IMG/VR virus record: IMGVR_UViG_3300028392_000054
Location: 17,730 to 81,729 of that record
Direction: 5' to 3' (one strand)
From: a virus
Length of the DNA stretch: 64,000 bases
Under the pieces are notes generated by a model that was not told the origin of the DNA, searched no databases, and saw only the letters and a list, made by a program, of their open reading frames with translations. Positions 55,801-63,807 of the stretch are shown piece after piece; position 1 is the stretch's first letter; each line of letters opens with the position of its first letter. A program made the position numbers and the translations under genes.

Positions 55801-57384
55801 TTATCTGAAAAATGGTGAAGAAGTTACTTCTACAGAAGGCATAGTTAAATCGAGTGTTAGGCTGATAGCAATAGCCAAACTGTCGGCATAGTCATCATGG
55901 GCATGGGCTTCTTCTGGAGCATGAGCAAGGAAGTTAGGGCCTTGGAACTTAACTTCAAGGTCAGTCATCTGTTGGTAAAAACGCTTCCAAGAACGTGACC
56001 TACGAGTTTCAGCGTGAGCTGGCCAACCAATAAGACGGCGTTCAATAAGGGTCTTAAGGTGCTTCCAACGTTTAGATTGCTCTGGCTGGCTACTACCAAC
56101 AGATATAACTTCTGCTCTAGGCAATAGCAAACGAAGGCGCTGGGCTACCGCATCTCCAACACCGTTGGCATCCACACCTACATACAGAATGTTGTAGTTC
56201 TCAAGAAAACTTACAATTTGAAAATACTGGTCCTCCCAGTCGTCATTTTGTATCTCAAGCCAATTAAGGATACGGTGGTCATAATACCCAAACTCATCAG
56301 GCCTATCCCAATCTACCCAGATAACAGTAACTACTGTGGAGTCCATCTTACGGGCTGGGTCAATACCTACGATAACTGGGGTACGGTGCCACGCTTTTAC
56401 AGTTTTTTGAGAAGTATCTCCCAGTTGGTCCATAACGGTAGATGATACAAACATACCGCGTTCTAGAAGCCACTTACAGTTATAAGCCATCTGGAACTCG
56501 TCAGAATCTTCGCCAATACGAAGCATCTCTTTACGAACGAACTTACCGTACTCATCACTAACTTTAGCTACGTCACGCCAGTCCCATTGGAAGTGATTTT
56601 GCTTTCCACCACGGCCAGTAGAACGGCGTTTGTTCAATTGGATAGCCCTATAGAAATTATTTTTGTGCGTGGTAGGGGTACCGGTTTTAACCATAGTACC
56701 GTTAGTAGACGCAAGCATAGGACCAATTGACTTAGCCACAATAAAGTCATCTGCTTCCTGACACTCATCAATAACAATAAGATGGAAAGTTTTAGACTCA
56801 ATCTTGGCCCTAGGGTTAGCTGTCATCATCATGACTGATGAGCCTGAGTTAAGGAGCTTAACTTGTTTAGTTACACCAGCAACCTTTTTAGCCTCATCAT
56901 CAATCTCAGGGTCTTCCAAAACAGCAAGGGCGTGTTCACTAGTAAGGCGTGAGATAACGCGGGAGAACAAGGTTTCAGCCTGACCTTCAACAGGGGCAAA
57001 CAAACCTACCCATAGGCCATCTTTAAACCTGCCCAACAAATCAGGGTACATTTTGGCAAGGCGTGGAAGAATAACCATTAACGCGGCTACAGTATCGGCA
57101 ACAGTCTCAGACTTACCTGACTGACGAGAAGCAAGGGCAGTGATTTCCTCACCCTCATTAATTACTACTGATTCGATAATACGGCGAGCTAATGGTTGCT
57201 GATAAGGGCGAAGTGGATGACCTACAAGAGCAGTCATAAAGATCATAATCTTATCGATTAACTGGTCTACAAACTCACGCGATAGCTCATCTAAGCCATC
57301 ATCATATTCTTCAAACTCAGAATCGCCCGAATCTTCATGTTCTTCAAGTTCTTCATCTTCGTAAAATTCGTCGTCGTTATTCAT
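55801..57384 (-). CDS. Terminase large subunit
   Basis: 527 residues. An acidic N-terminal 35 residues, ATPase with Walker A SRQSGKSE (86-93) and Walker B LIVIDE (202-207), coupling TGTPT (235-239), then RNase H-like nuclease with D342 (VGIDPA), D405 (VGVDANGVGD) and D498/D501 (HDDYADSLA). Pumps DNA into the prohead and cuts it. No clear small subunit is next to it. A 12-bp hairpin lies in its leader. Confidence 0.95.
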   Translation of the reverse strand: MNNDDEFYEDEELEEHEDSGDSEFEEYDDGLDELSREFVDQLIDKIMIFMTALVGHPLRPYQQPLARRIIESVVINEGEEITALASRQSGKSETVADTVAALMVILPRLAKMYPDLLGRFKDGLWVGLFAPVEGQAETLFSRVISRLTSEHALAVLEDPEIDDEAKKVAGVTKQVKLLNSGSSVMMMTANPRAKIESKTFHLIVIDECQEADDFIVAKSIGPMLASTNGTMVKTGTPTTHKNNFYRAIQLNKRRSTGRGGKQNHFQWDWRDVAKVSDEYGKFVRKEMLRIGEDSDEFQMAYNCKWLLERGMFVSSTVMDQLGDTSQKTVKAWHRTPVIVGIDPARKMDSTVVTVIWVDWDRPDEFGYYDHRILNWLEIQNDDWEDQYFQIVSFLENYNILYVGVDANGVGDAVAQRLRLLLPRAEVISVGSSQPEQSKRWKHLKTLIERRLIGWPAHAETRRSRSWKRFYQQMTDLEVKFQGPNFLAHAPEEAHAHDDYADSLAIAISLTLDLTMPSVEVTSSPFFR

Positions 57385-57389
57385 ATATC

Positions 57390-57434
57390 GCCTTAAAGTA
57401 AAGTAACCCTGAGCCGTTATGACTCAGGGTTACT
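57390..57434 (-). terminator. 12-bp hairpin in terminase leader, possible attenuator
   Basis: Minus strand AGTAACCCTGAG-N9-CTCAGGGTTACT followed by TTACTTTAAGG, which also contains the terminase ribosome-binding site. It could stop most transcripts from the right or hide/expose the start. Confidence 0.6.
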
Positions 57435-57497
57435 AAGTGCCATACGGGAGAGAAGGAAGGTTGGCTTAACAATACTATCACAAATAAGCATTAAACT

Positions 57498-57743
57498 TTA
57501 TAAAGTAGTATTTGTTCTTTTATTCAATTCCTCTACGACCGCATGGAACGCTTCTGCGCTAATCACCAGCTCTTTTAAAGCTTCTGGTGTGCGAACTCTT
57601 TGATAAATGCTAATTAAACGGCCTAATTCATATAAAGTTTGATCTGCCCAAGTTATAAGGTCTGCGCTAGGAATCCTAGATACGCGTTTAGAAATCTTTT
57701 CTGGAAATGGTTTATTCCAACGTTTTTTCTTAAAACTTACCAT
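57498..57743 (-). CDS. 81-residue helical protein, unknown
   Basis: Basic N-terminus (VSFKKKRWNKPFPEKISKRV) then two helices (LITWADQTLYELGRLISIYQ; ELVISAEAFHAVVEELNKR). Precedes the terminase gene; a small-terminase-like role cannot be shown. Overlaps the 84-residue gene by 7 bases. Confidence 0.55.
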   Translation of the reverse strand: MVSFKKKRWNKPFPEKISKRVSRIPSADLITWADQTLYELGRLISIYQRVRTPEALKELVISAEAFHAVVEELNKRTNTTL

Positions 57744-57991
57744 TTCTTGATTTCCTCGCTAGGAGTATCAAGTTTACGTAGCACCTTGCCTAGTGCTTCG
57801 TCTTCATCAACAGAACTACCCCAAATACCAAAAGCATAACCTCGCGGAGCAAACGGTACCCAAACCACTAGGCAAGTTTTACTTGCTCTAAATGGGTATT
57901 CAGTTTCTTGACTCCAGCCCCATTCAAACAGGGGAAAAACTGGGTGCTTTAATTTAATAGTATCAACATATAGTGAACCGAATGATTGCAA
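57737..57991 (-). CDS. 84-residue beta-rich protein, unknown
   Basis: Aromatic-rich (FEWGWSQETEYPF, WVPFAPRGYAFGIWG) with an amphipathic C-terminal helix. No recognised family. Between the KTSC-like gene and the 81-residue gene, in tight order. Confidence 0.55.
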   Translation of the reverse strand: MQSFGSLYVDTIKLKHPVFPLFEWGWSQETEYPFRASKTCLVVWVPFAPRGYAFGIWGSSVDEDEALGKVLRKLDTPSEEIKKW

Positions 57992-57992
57992 T

Positions 57993-58484
57993 TTATTTAT
58001 CCTTTTTATCGTACGTATAATCTAAGAAATTTTTCATCTCTGTCATCTGGACTCTGCGGTGTTTAGGCATAGCATTGATATCAACTGGGCCCATATCTGC
58101 CCACTGGTCAAGGCCTGATTGCCTAAGAAATCTACCTTTAGATTCAGACGATAAAAAATCATACCATATGAACTCAGATACTCCGCGATACTCCCACCAA
58201 GTTCCATCTCTAAATACGACTATTAACTTTTCTTCATTAAAGTCATATCCGGCTTTTACAGTTCTTGGTTTTTCTGGGTTAGTAGATGAGGTGGCAGTAA
58301 GAGACGGAAAACTAGTTTGAGTATCTACTTCAAACTTGTCATCATTTGGGCCATCAACATCAGGGTTTTCTTCATCCGTAAGCACATCTAACCAATATTT
58401 AGTGTTTTTAGTTTGGTCATTGCCAGCTGTTTGCGCTTCGGCTCTTCTTCTATTACTCCAAGGATTATTACTTTTATTAGCCAT
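57993..58484 (-). CDS. KTSC-domain-like protein
   Basis: 163 residues. Residues about 75-125, AGYDFNEEKLIVVFRDGTWW then YRGVSEFIWYDFLSSESKGR, match the KTSC domain (a small beta-rich domain with Y-D...L.V.F..G..Y.Y..V and S-K-G), of unknown function and common in phages. The N-terminal part is polar. Coupled to the acidic gene by TAATG. Confidence 0.7.
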   Translation of the reverse strand: MANKSNNPWSNRRRAEAQTAGNDQTKNTKYWLDVLTDEENPDVDGPNDDKFEVDTQTSFPSLTATSSTNPEKPRTVKAGYDFNEEKLIVVFRDGTWWEYRGVSEFIWYDFLSSESKGRFLRQSGLDQWADMGPVDINAMPKHRRVQMTEMKNFLDYTYDKKDK

Positions 58485-58651
58485 TATTCTTCGACCTCTT
58501 CTTCAGAATCATCTACAAGCTCATCGTCTTCATATACCCTTTCAGGTTCATCAAGTACCCCATAGTCAAACGGAGTTTCATCAGGGTTTACATAATAGAC
58601 ATGTTTAGGGACTGGATGCCCTTGATAAGCTTGATGTTTAATGATTCGCAT
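58484..58651 (-). CDS. 55-residue acidic protein, leaderless-type start
   Basis: Read directly. Begins MRIIKHQAYQGHPVPKHVYY and ends in a strongly acidic EEEVEE tail. TATCAT stands 6 bases before the ATG with no Shine-Dalgarno sequence. Possible DNA-mimic-like charge; function unknown. Confidence 0.6.
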   Translation of the reverse strand: MRIIKHQAYQGHPVPKHVYYVNPDETPFDYGVLDEPERVYEDDELVDDSEEEVEE

Positions 58652-58663
58652 TAAACTATGATA
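58652..58663 (-). promoter_or_regulatory. Leaderless-type promoter
   Basis: Minus strand TATCAT (58658-58663), AGTTTA, ATG. Fourth TANNNT-N6-ATG start in the window. Confidence 0.45.
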
Positions 58664-58669
58664 CCAGAG

Positions 58670-58939
58670 TTAAGACAGGTTCTCTGCGATGTGTTGGTCA
58701 AACTTACCCTCTAAAGTAGCAACATCTACTTTGAGGCTAGTCAAGTCAGTTTTTATGCAAATAATGTCATCCCTAAGAGATGAACCGTGATTTGGCTTAA
58801 GTTCTGACAAATAGTCTTTTACAAGAGTGCTCACTATCTCAGACGTATAACCCTTAACTAAACGGGCAACAACGAAGCCACCTAAGCTAAGAATAGTACA
58901 GAGGGTAGCAATAAGGGCAATTAATTGGTCGGTAGACAT
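58670..58939 (-). CDS. Single-span membrane protein with coiled coil
   Basis: 89 residues. N-terminal transmembrane helix (LIALIATLCTILSLGGFVVA) then charged helix and a coiled coil (SLKVDVATLEGKFDQHI). The plan resembles small hemolysin XhlA-type lysis accessory proteins, though it lies away from the lysis block. AGGAACTT precedes the ATG. Confidence 0.6.
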   Translation of the reverse strand: MSTDQLIALIATLCTILSLGGFVVARLVKGYTSEIVSTLVKDYLSELKPNHGSSLRDDIICIKTDLTSLKVDVATLEGKFDQHIAENLS

Positions 58940-58948
58940 AAGTTCCTA

Positions 58949-59116
58949 TTATCTGGTTCCCCACCAGCTACGGCCGGGATTAGCGTATGAAAAAGTTTGT
59001 GGCTTTTCCGATTGATTCAGATATATTTTACGAATACCAAAGCGCGTATCATTTATTTGCACAGGCTTAAACTGTGCTTCTTTTTTAAACTCTGTTTTAC
59101 GTTTTACGTTCGCCAT
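58949..59116 (-). CDS. 55-residue basic protein
   Basis: Read directly. MANVKRKTEFKKEAQFKPVQ, then NDTRFGIRKIYLN and PGRSWWGTR. GGGGAAG before the ATG. Overlaps the upstream 68-residue gene by 13 bases. Unknown. Confidence 0.6.
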   Translation of the reverse strand: MANVKRKTEFKKEAQFKPVQINDTRFGIRKIYLNQSEKPQTFSYANPGRSWWGTR

Positions 59117-59310
59117 CTTCCCCACTCTTTCATGTGAGTAGGAATACCGGCAATCGCAGAGTCTCCAGCACGCATAAGCGCGTCTGTAAACTCTCTAGAG
59201 CGCCCTACAGGGCGTGCATCACGTTCGTATACGTCAGTAGAGGTTATAGCGCCTGTACGAGCCGCTAAAGGCCCTTTACGACGTATATCTACTTTAAGCC
59301 TTTTTTCCAC
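59104..59310 (-). CDS. 68-residue basic protein
   Basis: GTG start inside the end of the upstream gene. Arg-rich (VDIRRKGPLAARTG; ERDARPVGRSREF) with a MKEWGRWRT end. Unknown; same transcript as its neighbours. Confidence 0.55.
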   Translation of the reverse strand: MEKRLKVDIRRKGPLAARTGAITSTDVYERDARPVGRSREFTDALMRAGDSAIAGIPTHMKEWGRWRT

Positions 59311-60193
59311 GAGGTTTAGTTGCAGCAGTCTTAGCTTGTCCGGCAGTAGTGCCTGGCTTAAAAGGAGTTGCGTATGACCTAGCAGCAGTATTTTGACGTT
59401 TTTGCGCTGGAGTTAGCTTATCGCCTTTAGTAACGTAACTATTAGCAACATCTCTACGTTCTTTTTTGTCAATTACGGCCCAGTCTTTTGCGGTCAAGGT
59501 AGTGCCCAAGTAATCTTGGCTTCCTTTAGCGTCTTCATCACGATAACGAGTTTCAAAAGGACTTTTTTCTCTAGGCTTACGTTTACCAGCAGGAGCTCTT
59601 TTACCGCCAGGTTGACCTTGCTGTGTGCTTCCGCCTTGGTTACCTGCGCCATTTCCAGGGTTAGTTTCTCTAACCGGAGAGTCGTTAAATCTAATCTGTT
59701 GGCGTCCACTTTTGTGGTCCACATCTATGCTAGATACTTGGCCGTTGTTTTTTGCGTTTTCAAGTATCGTGTTATTACGAGTAACATCATTGTTTCTTTG
59801 GGACTCTTTGCGAAGGTGCTTTAGGTCTTTAGAAGTATTTTGACGTGTAAATTCAGCGTCTTTGGATGCGTTATCTAGGGTAATATCATGAGAGCTTTTT
59901 GTAACATGTCTTGTAACATCATTATCCGCAGTCTCATTGAGTCTTCGATTTTCGTTCTCTTTATACTCATTGTGGTTCTTATAGTCTTCAGCAGTCCAGC
60001 CATTACCGGTTGTGCCTTGCCCACCTACTGTAGAGCTAGAGCTAGAAGATGAACTACCTGAGTTTGATCCAGAGTTATTCCGGTTATTACCAGACAAAGT
60101 ACTAAATTTAAGCAAATCTTTTAAGTAACTGGTGCCTTTACTTTGTGAGCCTGCCATAGCTTCGGCAGCAGATTTTTCAATATTATCAGCCAT
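59294..60193 (-). CDS. Disordered Ser/Asn/Lys-rich protein, unknown
   Basis: 299 residues, almost entirely polar: Ser/Asn/Gly-rich 38-60, charged 70-150 with repeats such as NDVTRHVTKSS and NDVTRNNT, Gln/Gly-rich 175-190, basic and Pro-rich to the end (RAPAGKRKPREKSPFETRYR). No folded domain evident. It follows the terminator of the large repeat protein and may be an internal head protein. Confidence 0.55.
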   Translation of the reverse strand: MADNIEKSAAEAMAGSQSKGTSYLKDLLKFSTLSGNNRNNSGSNSGSSSSSSSSTVGGQGTTGNGWTAEDYKNHNEYKENENRRLNETADNDVTRHVTKSSHDITLDNASKDAEFTRQNTSKDLKHLRKESQRNNDVTRNNTILENAKNNGQVSSIDVDHKSGRQQIRFNDSPVRETNPGNGAGNQGGSTQQGQPGGKRAPAGKRKPREKSPFETRYRDEDAKGSQDYLGTTLTAKDWAVIDKKERRDVANSYVTKGDKLTPAQKRQNTAARSYATPFKPGTTAGQAKTAATKPRGKKA

Positions 60194-60233
60194 AATTAAA
60201 TCCTATTCCTTTTTTTTAAGTTTAGCAGTTTAA

Positions 60234-60262
60234 ATAAAAAAACCCCAGCCAAACGACTGGGG
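60234..60262 (-). terminator. Rho-independent terminator
   Basis: Minus strand CCCCAG-TCGTTTGG-CTGGGG followed by TTTTTTTAT. Directly after the 794-residue virion gene, so that gene is probably strongly expressed and separately dosed. Confidence 0.93.
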
Positions 60263-60278
60263 CTTTTCTATTTAACTA

Positions 60279-62663
60279 TTAAGCCCAGAGGCCAGTAGTA
60301 ATTGCAGTAGTTGTACGCGCAGTACCAGCAGCATACTGCTGAGCGTGGACTGTACCAACACGTGGGGTTAGGGTTAGGGTACCTGATGAAAGTACTACGC
60401 TAGAGCCTGAGTTAACTACAACGTTCTTAGCGTCAATCTTGGCTACGACCTGGTAATCAAGTGCGTTTACAAGACCTGCAAGTGATGAGCTAGATACTGT
60501 CAAAACGTCACCTACAACGATGTTGGTGAAGTCCGTGCTGGTGCTGTTTGTAAGAACAGCCAAGGTGCTACCAGCAGTACGGGCTACAGAGCTTACACCA
60601 ACTGCGTTAGAGCTTGATGATGTGGTTGAACCAGCGCTTTGTACAAAACCACGGTCCTTTAGGGCGTCGTTTGCCAAAGCGTCATACTTACCAATTACGC
60701 TAGGAACTAGGTAACCAAAAGTACCTGTAGCGAAAGCACCATCCACGTTAGCCAAAGCGTTTGTGTATTCTGCTTTACCAACCTGACCAGTAAATCCGTA
60801 GCTAACAGTTGAAGCAGTCTGACCAGTTACTGTAAAGCTAGTAGCAGTTGCAGAAGCCACAGTTACGTTGCTGATGTTAGGGTTCAATGTAGCGTTGCTA
60901 ACCAAACCAGTAATTGTAACCTTGTCACCCTTTTGCAAGTTGTTCTGTGCAGTGTAGATGTAAGTGGTGTTAGTAGTACCATCAACAGTAACGGCAGTTA
61001 CGTTGTAGTTTGCAATACCCCAGCCAACAACCTGTACTAGAGCGGTTCCTGTTACGGTTGTACCTAGAAGCGCGTTAGTACCTGCAACTACAAAGTAGTC
61101 AGAAGTAGCTGAAACAACGGTTGCACCAGTTAGGGCTGTAGTTAGAGCAGTGTTGTTGAAACCAGTTACGTTTACTGTGCTTGTACCTAGAGTTAGGGTC
61201 TCAGCAAAGTTGTTTGGGCAAGTTACTACGATATATGAGTTACCTGTGCTTCCACCAACAGTAGCGGCTGAAGCCGAGTACTTACCAGTGTTGAAGTTAG
61301 GGAAACCGTAGAAACCTGAATCTACAAGAAGAGCACCGTCAATTGGAGTCTCTAGAGAGTTTCCGTTTACAGTGTTGCTAATTACGAATCTGTCTTTGCT
61401 TGCGCTGTCAGTAAGCTTAGAAACAGCTAGACGTGAGCTCTGTGCCTTAGTAGTAGCTGACCAGCTTGAGTCATAAACAACTTCAAGAGAAGCGGTCTTA
61501 CCTGTAGGAGCAACTGCGTTGATGTTTGAAAGCGCTTGAGCAATTGTAAATGTATAAGGGCTAGTTGTTGTAGCGGATAATACAAGAGCTTCTTTAACAT
61601 CGAAGTGGTTAACAGCAAGAGTACAAGCTGTAGTTGTTGCAGCAGGTGAAGCAACAGCAGCAGTAGCGTTAGCAACTACTAGTGTGCTACCAGTTGTACC
61701 AGTCAAAGCTGTGAAAGTACCGTTGTAAACAGCGGCTGTAGTCAAACCACCTGAGATAGTTACTAGTTCACCAACGCTGATATTGTGGGCAGCAGAAGTG
61801 GCTAGAGTTACAGTTCCCTGAGTAGTGTCAGCGGTTGGAGTAGCAGCAGCAAGAGTTACTGAAGTAGAAGTACCTGTAGTAGCTGATACTGTTGTACCCG
61901 CTGTTGGAACAGCAACTGTACCACCAATAGCATAGATACCGGTGTTTACGTACTGACCTGCCGAAATACCGTGGGCTACGTCAGTTGTAAAAGTAGTAAT
62001 CTTACCAGTGCTAGATGCATCTGTAATTTTTGCAGTTGTAACACCAGAAGCAACAAAGTTACCAGCAGGAGTGGTTGCACGGTCATCGTTTGGCTGAATT
62101 GCATAGTTACCCCATACAAAGTCAGTACCGATGTTAGCGTTAGCCAAGTTCCAGAACACTAGAACAGCCTTGTCTGCAACTGCCGCAGAAGTAGCAGCGT
62201 TAAGAACCAAGGTAGTGGAGGTAGCGTTGTTATTTACAGTGTTAGCTGTTGTAGCAGTAGCTGCGTTGATACCGACACCAGAAACAAGCTGACCAACAGC
62301 AATTAGGGTGTTAGCAACAATAGTAACTGAGTTAGTTGCGCTTGAGATAGCACCGTTTACAGTAGTAGTAGCAGTAGGTGCGTAAACAGATAGGAAGACA
62401 AGAGTCACCTTGTCTACAAGAGTTGCAGGGTTGCTAAGGGTTAGGGTTAGTCCATCAGCGCTAATTGCTGTGACTTTAGTAGCTCCTGTGATACCGTTAG
62501 CGTTTTGGATACCAGAACCAGTTACGGTCTGACCAACGAATATGTAAGGGTTAGCTGTGGCAATGATGACGCTAGTGCTGTTTGTAGTGGCACCGTTCAC
62601 AATTGCATTGGTGTTTTGGACTAGCGTACCGCTGTCCTGAAGGTCACCTAGGTTGTTTGCCAT
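60279..62663 (-). CDS. Large Thr-rich virion protein with FCCH-like module
   Basis: 794 residues. Starts MANNLGDLQDSGTLVQNTNA and ends YAAGTARTTTAITTGLWA. Rich in Thr, Ala, Val, Ser; the HNISVGELVTISGG module (about 290-340) and several TTLTLS/ISADGLTLTLS strands place it with the sheath and the 1091-residue protein. Its strong terminator argues for an abundant virion part such as a head decoration or fibre; the exact location is unknown. Confidence 0.68.
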   Translation of the reverse strand: MANNLGDLQDSGTLVQNTNAIVNGATTNSTSVIIATANPYIFVGQTVTGSGIQNANGITGATKVTAISADGLTLTLSNPATLVDKVTLVFLSVYAPTATTTVNGAISSATNSVTIVANTLIAVGQLVSGVGINAATATTANTVNNNATSTTLVLNAATSAAVADKAVLVFWNLANANIGTDFVWGNYAIQPNDDRATTPAGNFVASGVTTAKITDASSTGKITTFTTDVAHGISAGQYVNTGIYAIGGTVAVPTAGTTVSATTGTSTSVTLAAATPTADTTQGTVTLATSAAHNISVGELVTISGGLTTAAVYNGTFTALTGTTGSTLVVANATAAVASPAATTTACTLAVNHFDVKEALVLSATTTSPYTFTIAQALSNINAVAPTGKTASLEVVYDSSWSATTKAQSSRLAVSKLTDSASKDRFVISNTVNGNSLETPIDGALLVDSGFYGFPNFNTGKYSASAATVGGSTGNSYIVVTCPNNFAETLTLGTSTVNVTGFNNTALTTALTGATVVSATSDYFVVAGTNALLGTTVTGTALVQVVGWGIANYNVTAVTVDGTTNTTYIYTAQNNLQKGDKVTITGLVSNATLNPNISNVTVASATATSFTVTGQTASTVSYGFTGQVGKAEYTNALANVDGAFATGTFGYLVPSVIGKYDALANDALKDRGFVQSAGSTTSSSSNAVGVSSVARTAGSTLAVLTNSTSTDFTNIVVGDVLTVSSSSLAGLVNALDYQVVAKIDAKNVVVNSGSSVVLSSGTLTLTPRVGTVHAQQYAAGTARTTTAITTGLWA

Positions 62664-62709
62664 TGATTTGTACTTTCTCTAGAGATAGATTTAAAGACGC
62701 TTGATCGGA

Positions 62710-62733
62710 ACGCCATAGTAATAAGTATGGCGT
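62710..62733 (-). other. 8-bp hairpin in 5' leader of the 794-residue gene
   Basis: ACGCCATA (62710-62717) with TATGGCGT (62726-62733), 8-base loop, 47 bases before the ATG; no T-tract. Candidate mRNA-stabilising or processing hairpin. Confidence 0.5.
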
Positions 62734-62769
62734 GAGTTGTTTCAGATTTCTTATCTAAACCGAATTATT

Positions 62770-62988
62770 TTACAAGAAGTCGCAAGGACCCGAGCTGCCG
62801 CCCATTTTACCGCAGTGAGATGTTTGCTGTTTGCTATCTGTACCTGGCGGAATAAAGTCTCCACCAATATGCCTACCATCGCCTAGGTAAGTGCAGCCAC
62901 AGCTTGACGACATTATCTTTAGACCGGCCTCCCTAGAAGGCGTAGAAGTCTTAGGGGTTTTAGAGGTTTTAGGTTTTTTACTTGCCAT
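62770..62988 (-). CDS. 72-residue Cys/His protein
   Basis: Lys/Thr/Pro-rich start (KKPKTSKTPKTSTPSREAG), then SSSCGCTYLGDGRHIGGDF and SHCGKMGG...PCDFL; two Cys pairs and two His could bind metal. Coupled to the HNH gene at 62988. Confidence 0.6.
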   Translation of the reverse strand: MASKKPKTSKTPKTSTPSREAGLKIMSSSCGCTYLGDGRHIGGDFIPPGTDSKQQTSHCGKMGGSSGPCDFL

Positions 62989-63329
62989 TACTTTTCATTC
63001 TCTTTCTTACCTGCACGACGCTTGTTCTCTTTAGCAGTGTTCTTACCGTGCTTCATAGGGCGAAGGTTAGACATGCTGTCATTAGAATGGTTGTTGTCCT
63101 TGTGATCAACGTCGGTACCTTTAGGCAACTTCTTGCCTGTTTTCTTCTCGTACTTGTACTTAGCAGCGTCAATAGATGTACGAGAACCATCTTTGTTCAC
63201 GACAGACATCATAGGACGTCCACCGTTCTTAGCAGAGCCTTTAAACGGGCCATAAACTTTTTTACCGTCTTTAGTAGTACCAGCCTTTGTCTTAGCCTTA
63301 CTTGCGGTTGCTTTTTTCTTTTCAGCCAT
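62988..63329 (-). CDS. HNH endonuclease
   Basis: 113 residues. DVDHKDNNHSNDSMSNLRPM (73-92) plus H94 and KNTAKEN is the HNH core (H76, N88, N97 positions). A Lys-rich start (1-25) and an AP2-like strand region (25-65). Could be a homing nuclease or aid packaging, as HNH proteins near terminases do. Coupled to its neighbours. Confidence 0.85.
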   Translation of the reverse strand: MAEKKKATASKAKTKAGTTKDGKKVYGPFKGSAKNGGRPMMSVVNKDGSRTSIDAAKYKYEKKTGKKLPKGTDVDHKDNNHSNDSMSNLRPMKHGKNTAKENKRRAGKKENEK

Positions 63330-63655
63330 TATCTACCCTTATCATACCTAGCAGGTTCGCCGGCTCTAATACGAGCAATGGCCCCACCACTAGCTTCTAC
63401 TGTTTTACCAGTTGTTTTATACATTCGGTCAAGGTCTTTAACACTTTTACCAGAATTGCGAAAGTTCTCAAGTTCTCTCTTATTGGTTGACATCGCAGTG
63501 TCAACAACTTTCTTTCTACCGCTTGTAGTAGATGGACTTAAAGATTCAGAAGCTAAATGCCCTTGAGTTACACGGTATTCTCCACCTTGAGCAGTACGAG
63601 CAGATTTTTTCTGCTCAGGCGTTAAGCCTTTAAATTGTCTTCCTTTAAAGGGCAT
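63329..63655 (-). CDS. 108-residue protein, paralogue of window-end gene
   Basis: Begins MPFKGRQFKGLTPEQKKSAR; C-terminal region NSGKSVKDLDRMYKTTGKTV, then GGAIARIRAGEPARY is repeated in diverged form in the gene at 63807. Helical, basic. Unknown. Confidence 0.6.
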   Translation of the reverse strand: MPFKGRQFKGLTPEQKKSARTAQGGEYRVTQGHLASESLSPSTTSGRKKVVDTAMSTNKRELENFRNSGKSVKDLDRMYKTTGKTVEASGGAIARIRAGEPARYDKGR

Positions 63656-63807
63656 TATTTCTTATCCTTTTCTTCAGCTTCTACAATGCAGTCGTCGCAA
63701 GTCGTAGGGTGTCCATAAAAACCGTTGTGGAAGCCGCCACCGCAAGTATCACACTTGCTTGGTAACGAATTACGCTTAGGGTCTAGCTGTTTATCTTTAG
63801 GCTCCAT
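63655..63807 (-). CDS. 50-residue zinc-finger protein
   Basis: Read directly. SKCDTCGGGFHNGFYGHPTT then CDDC gives CxxC-x13-CxxC style zinc ligands, framed by charged ends. TAATG coupling downstream. Unknown. Confidence 0.68.
   Translation of the reverse strand: MEPKDKQLDPKRNSLPSKCDTCGGGFHNGFYGHPTTCDDCIVEAEEKDKK

Noticed and set aside
57498-57743. 81-residue gene as terminase small subunit
   Set aside because: Position is suggestive, but no helix-turn-helix or family signature is clear.
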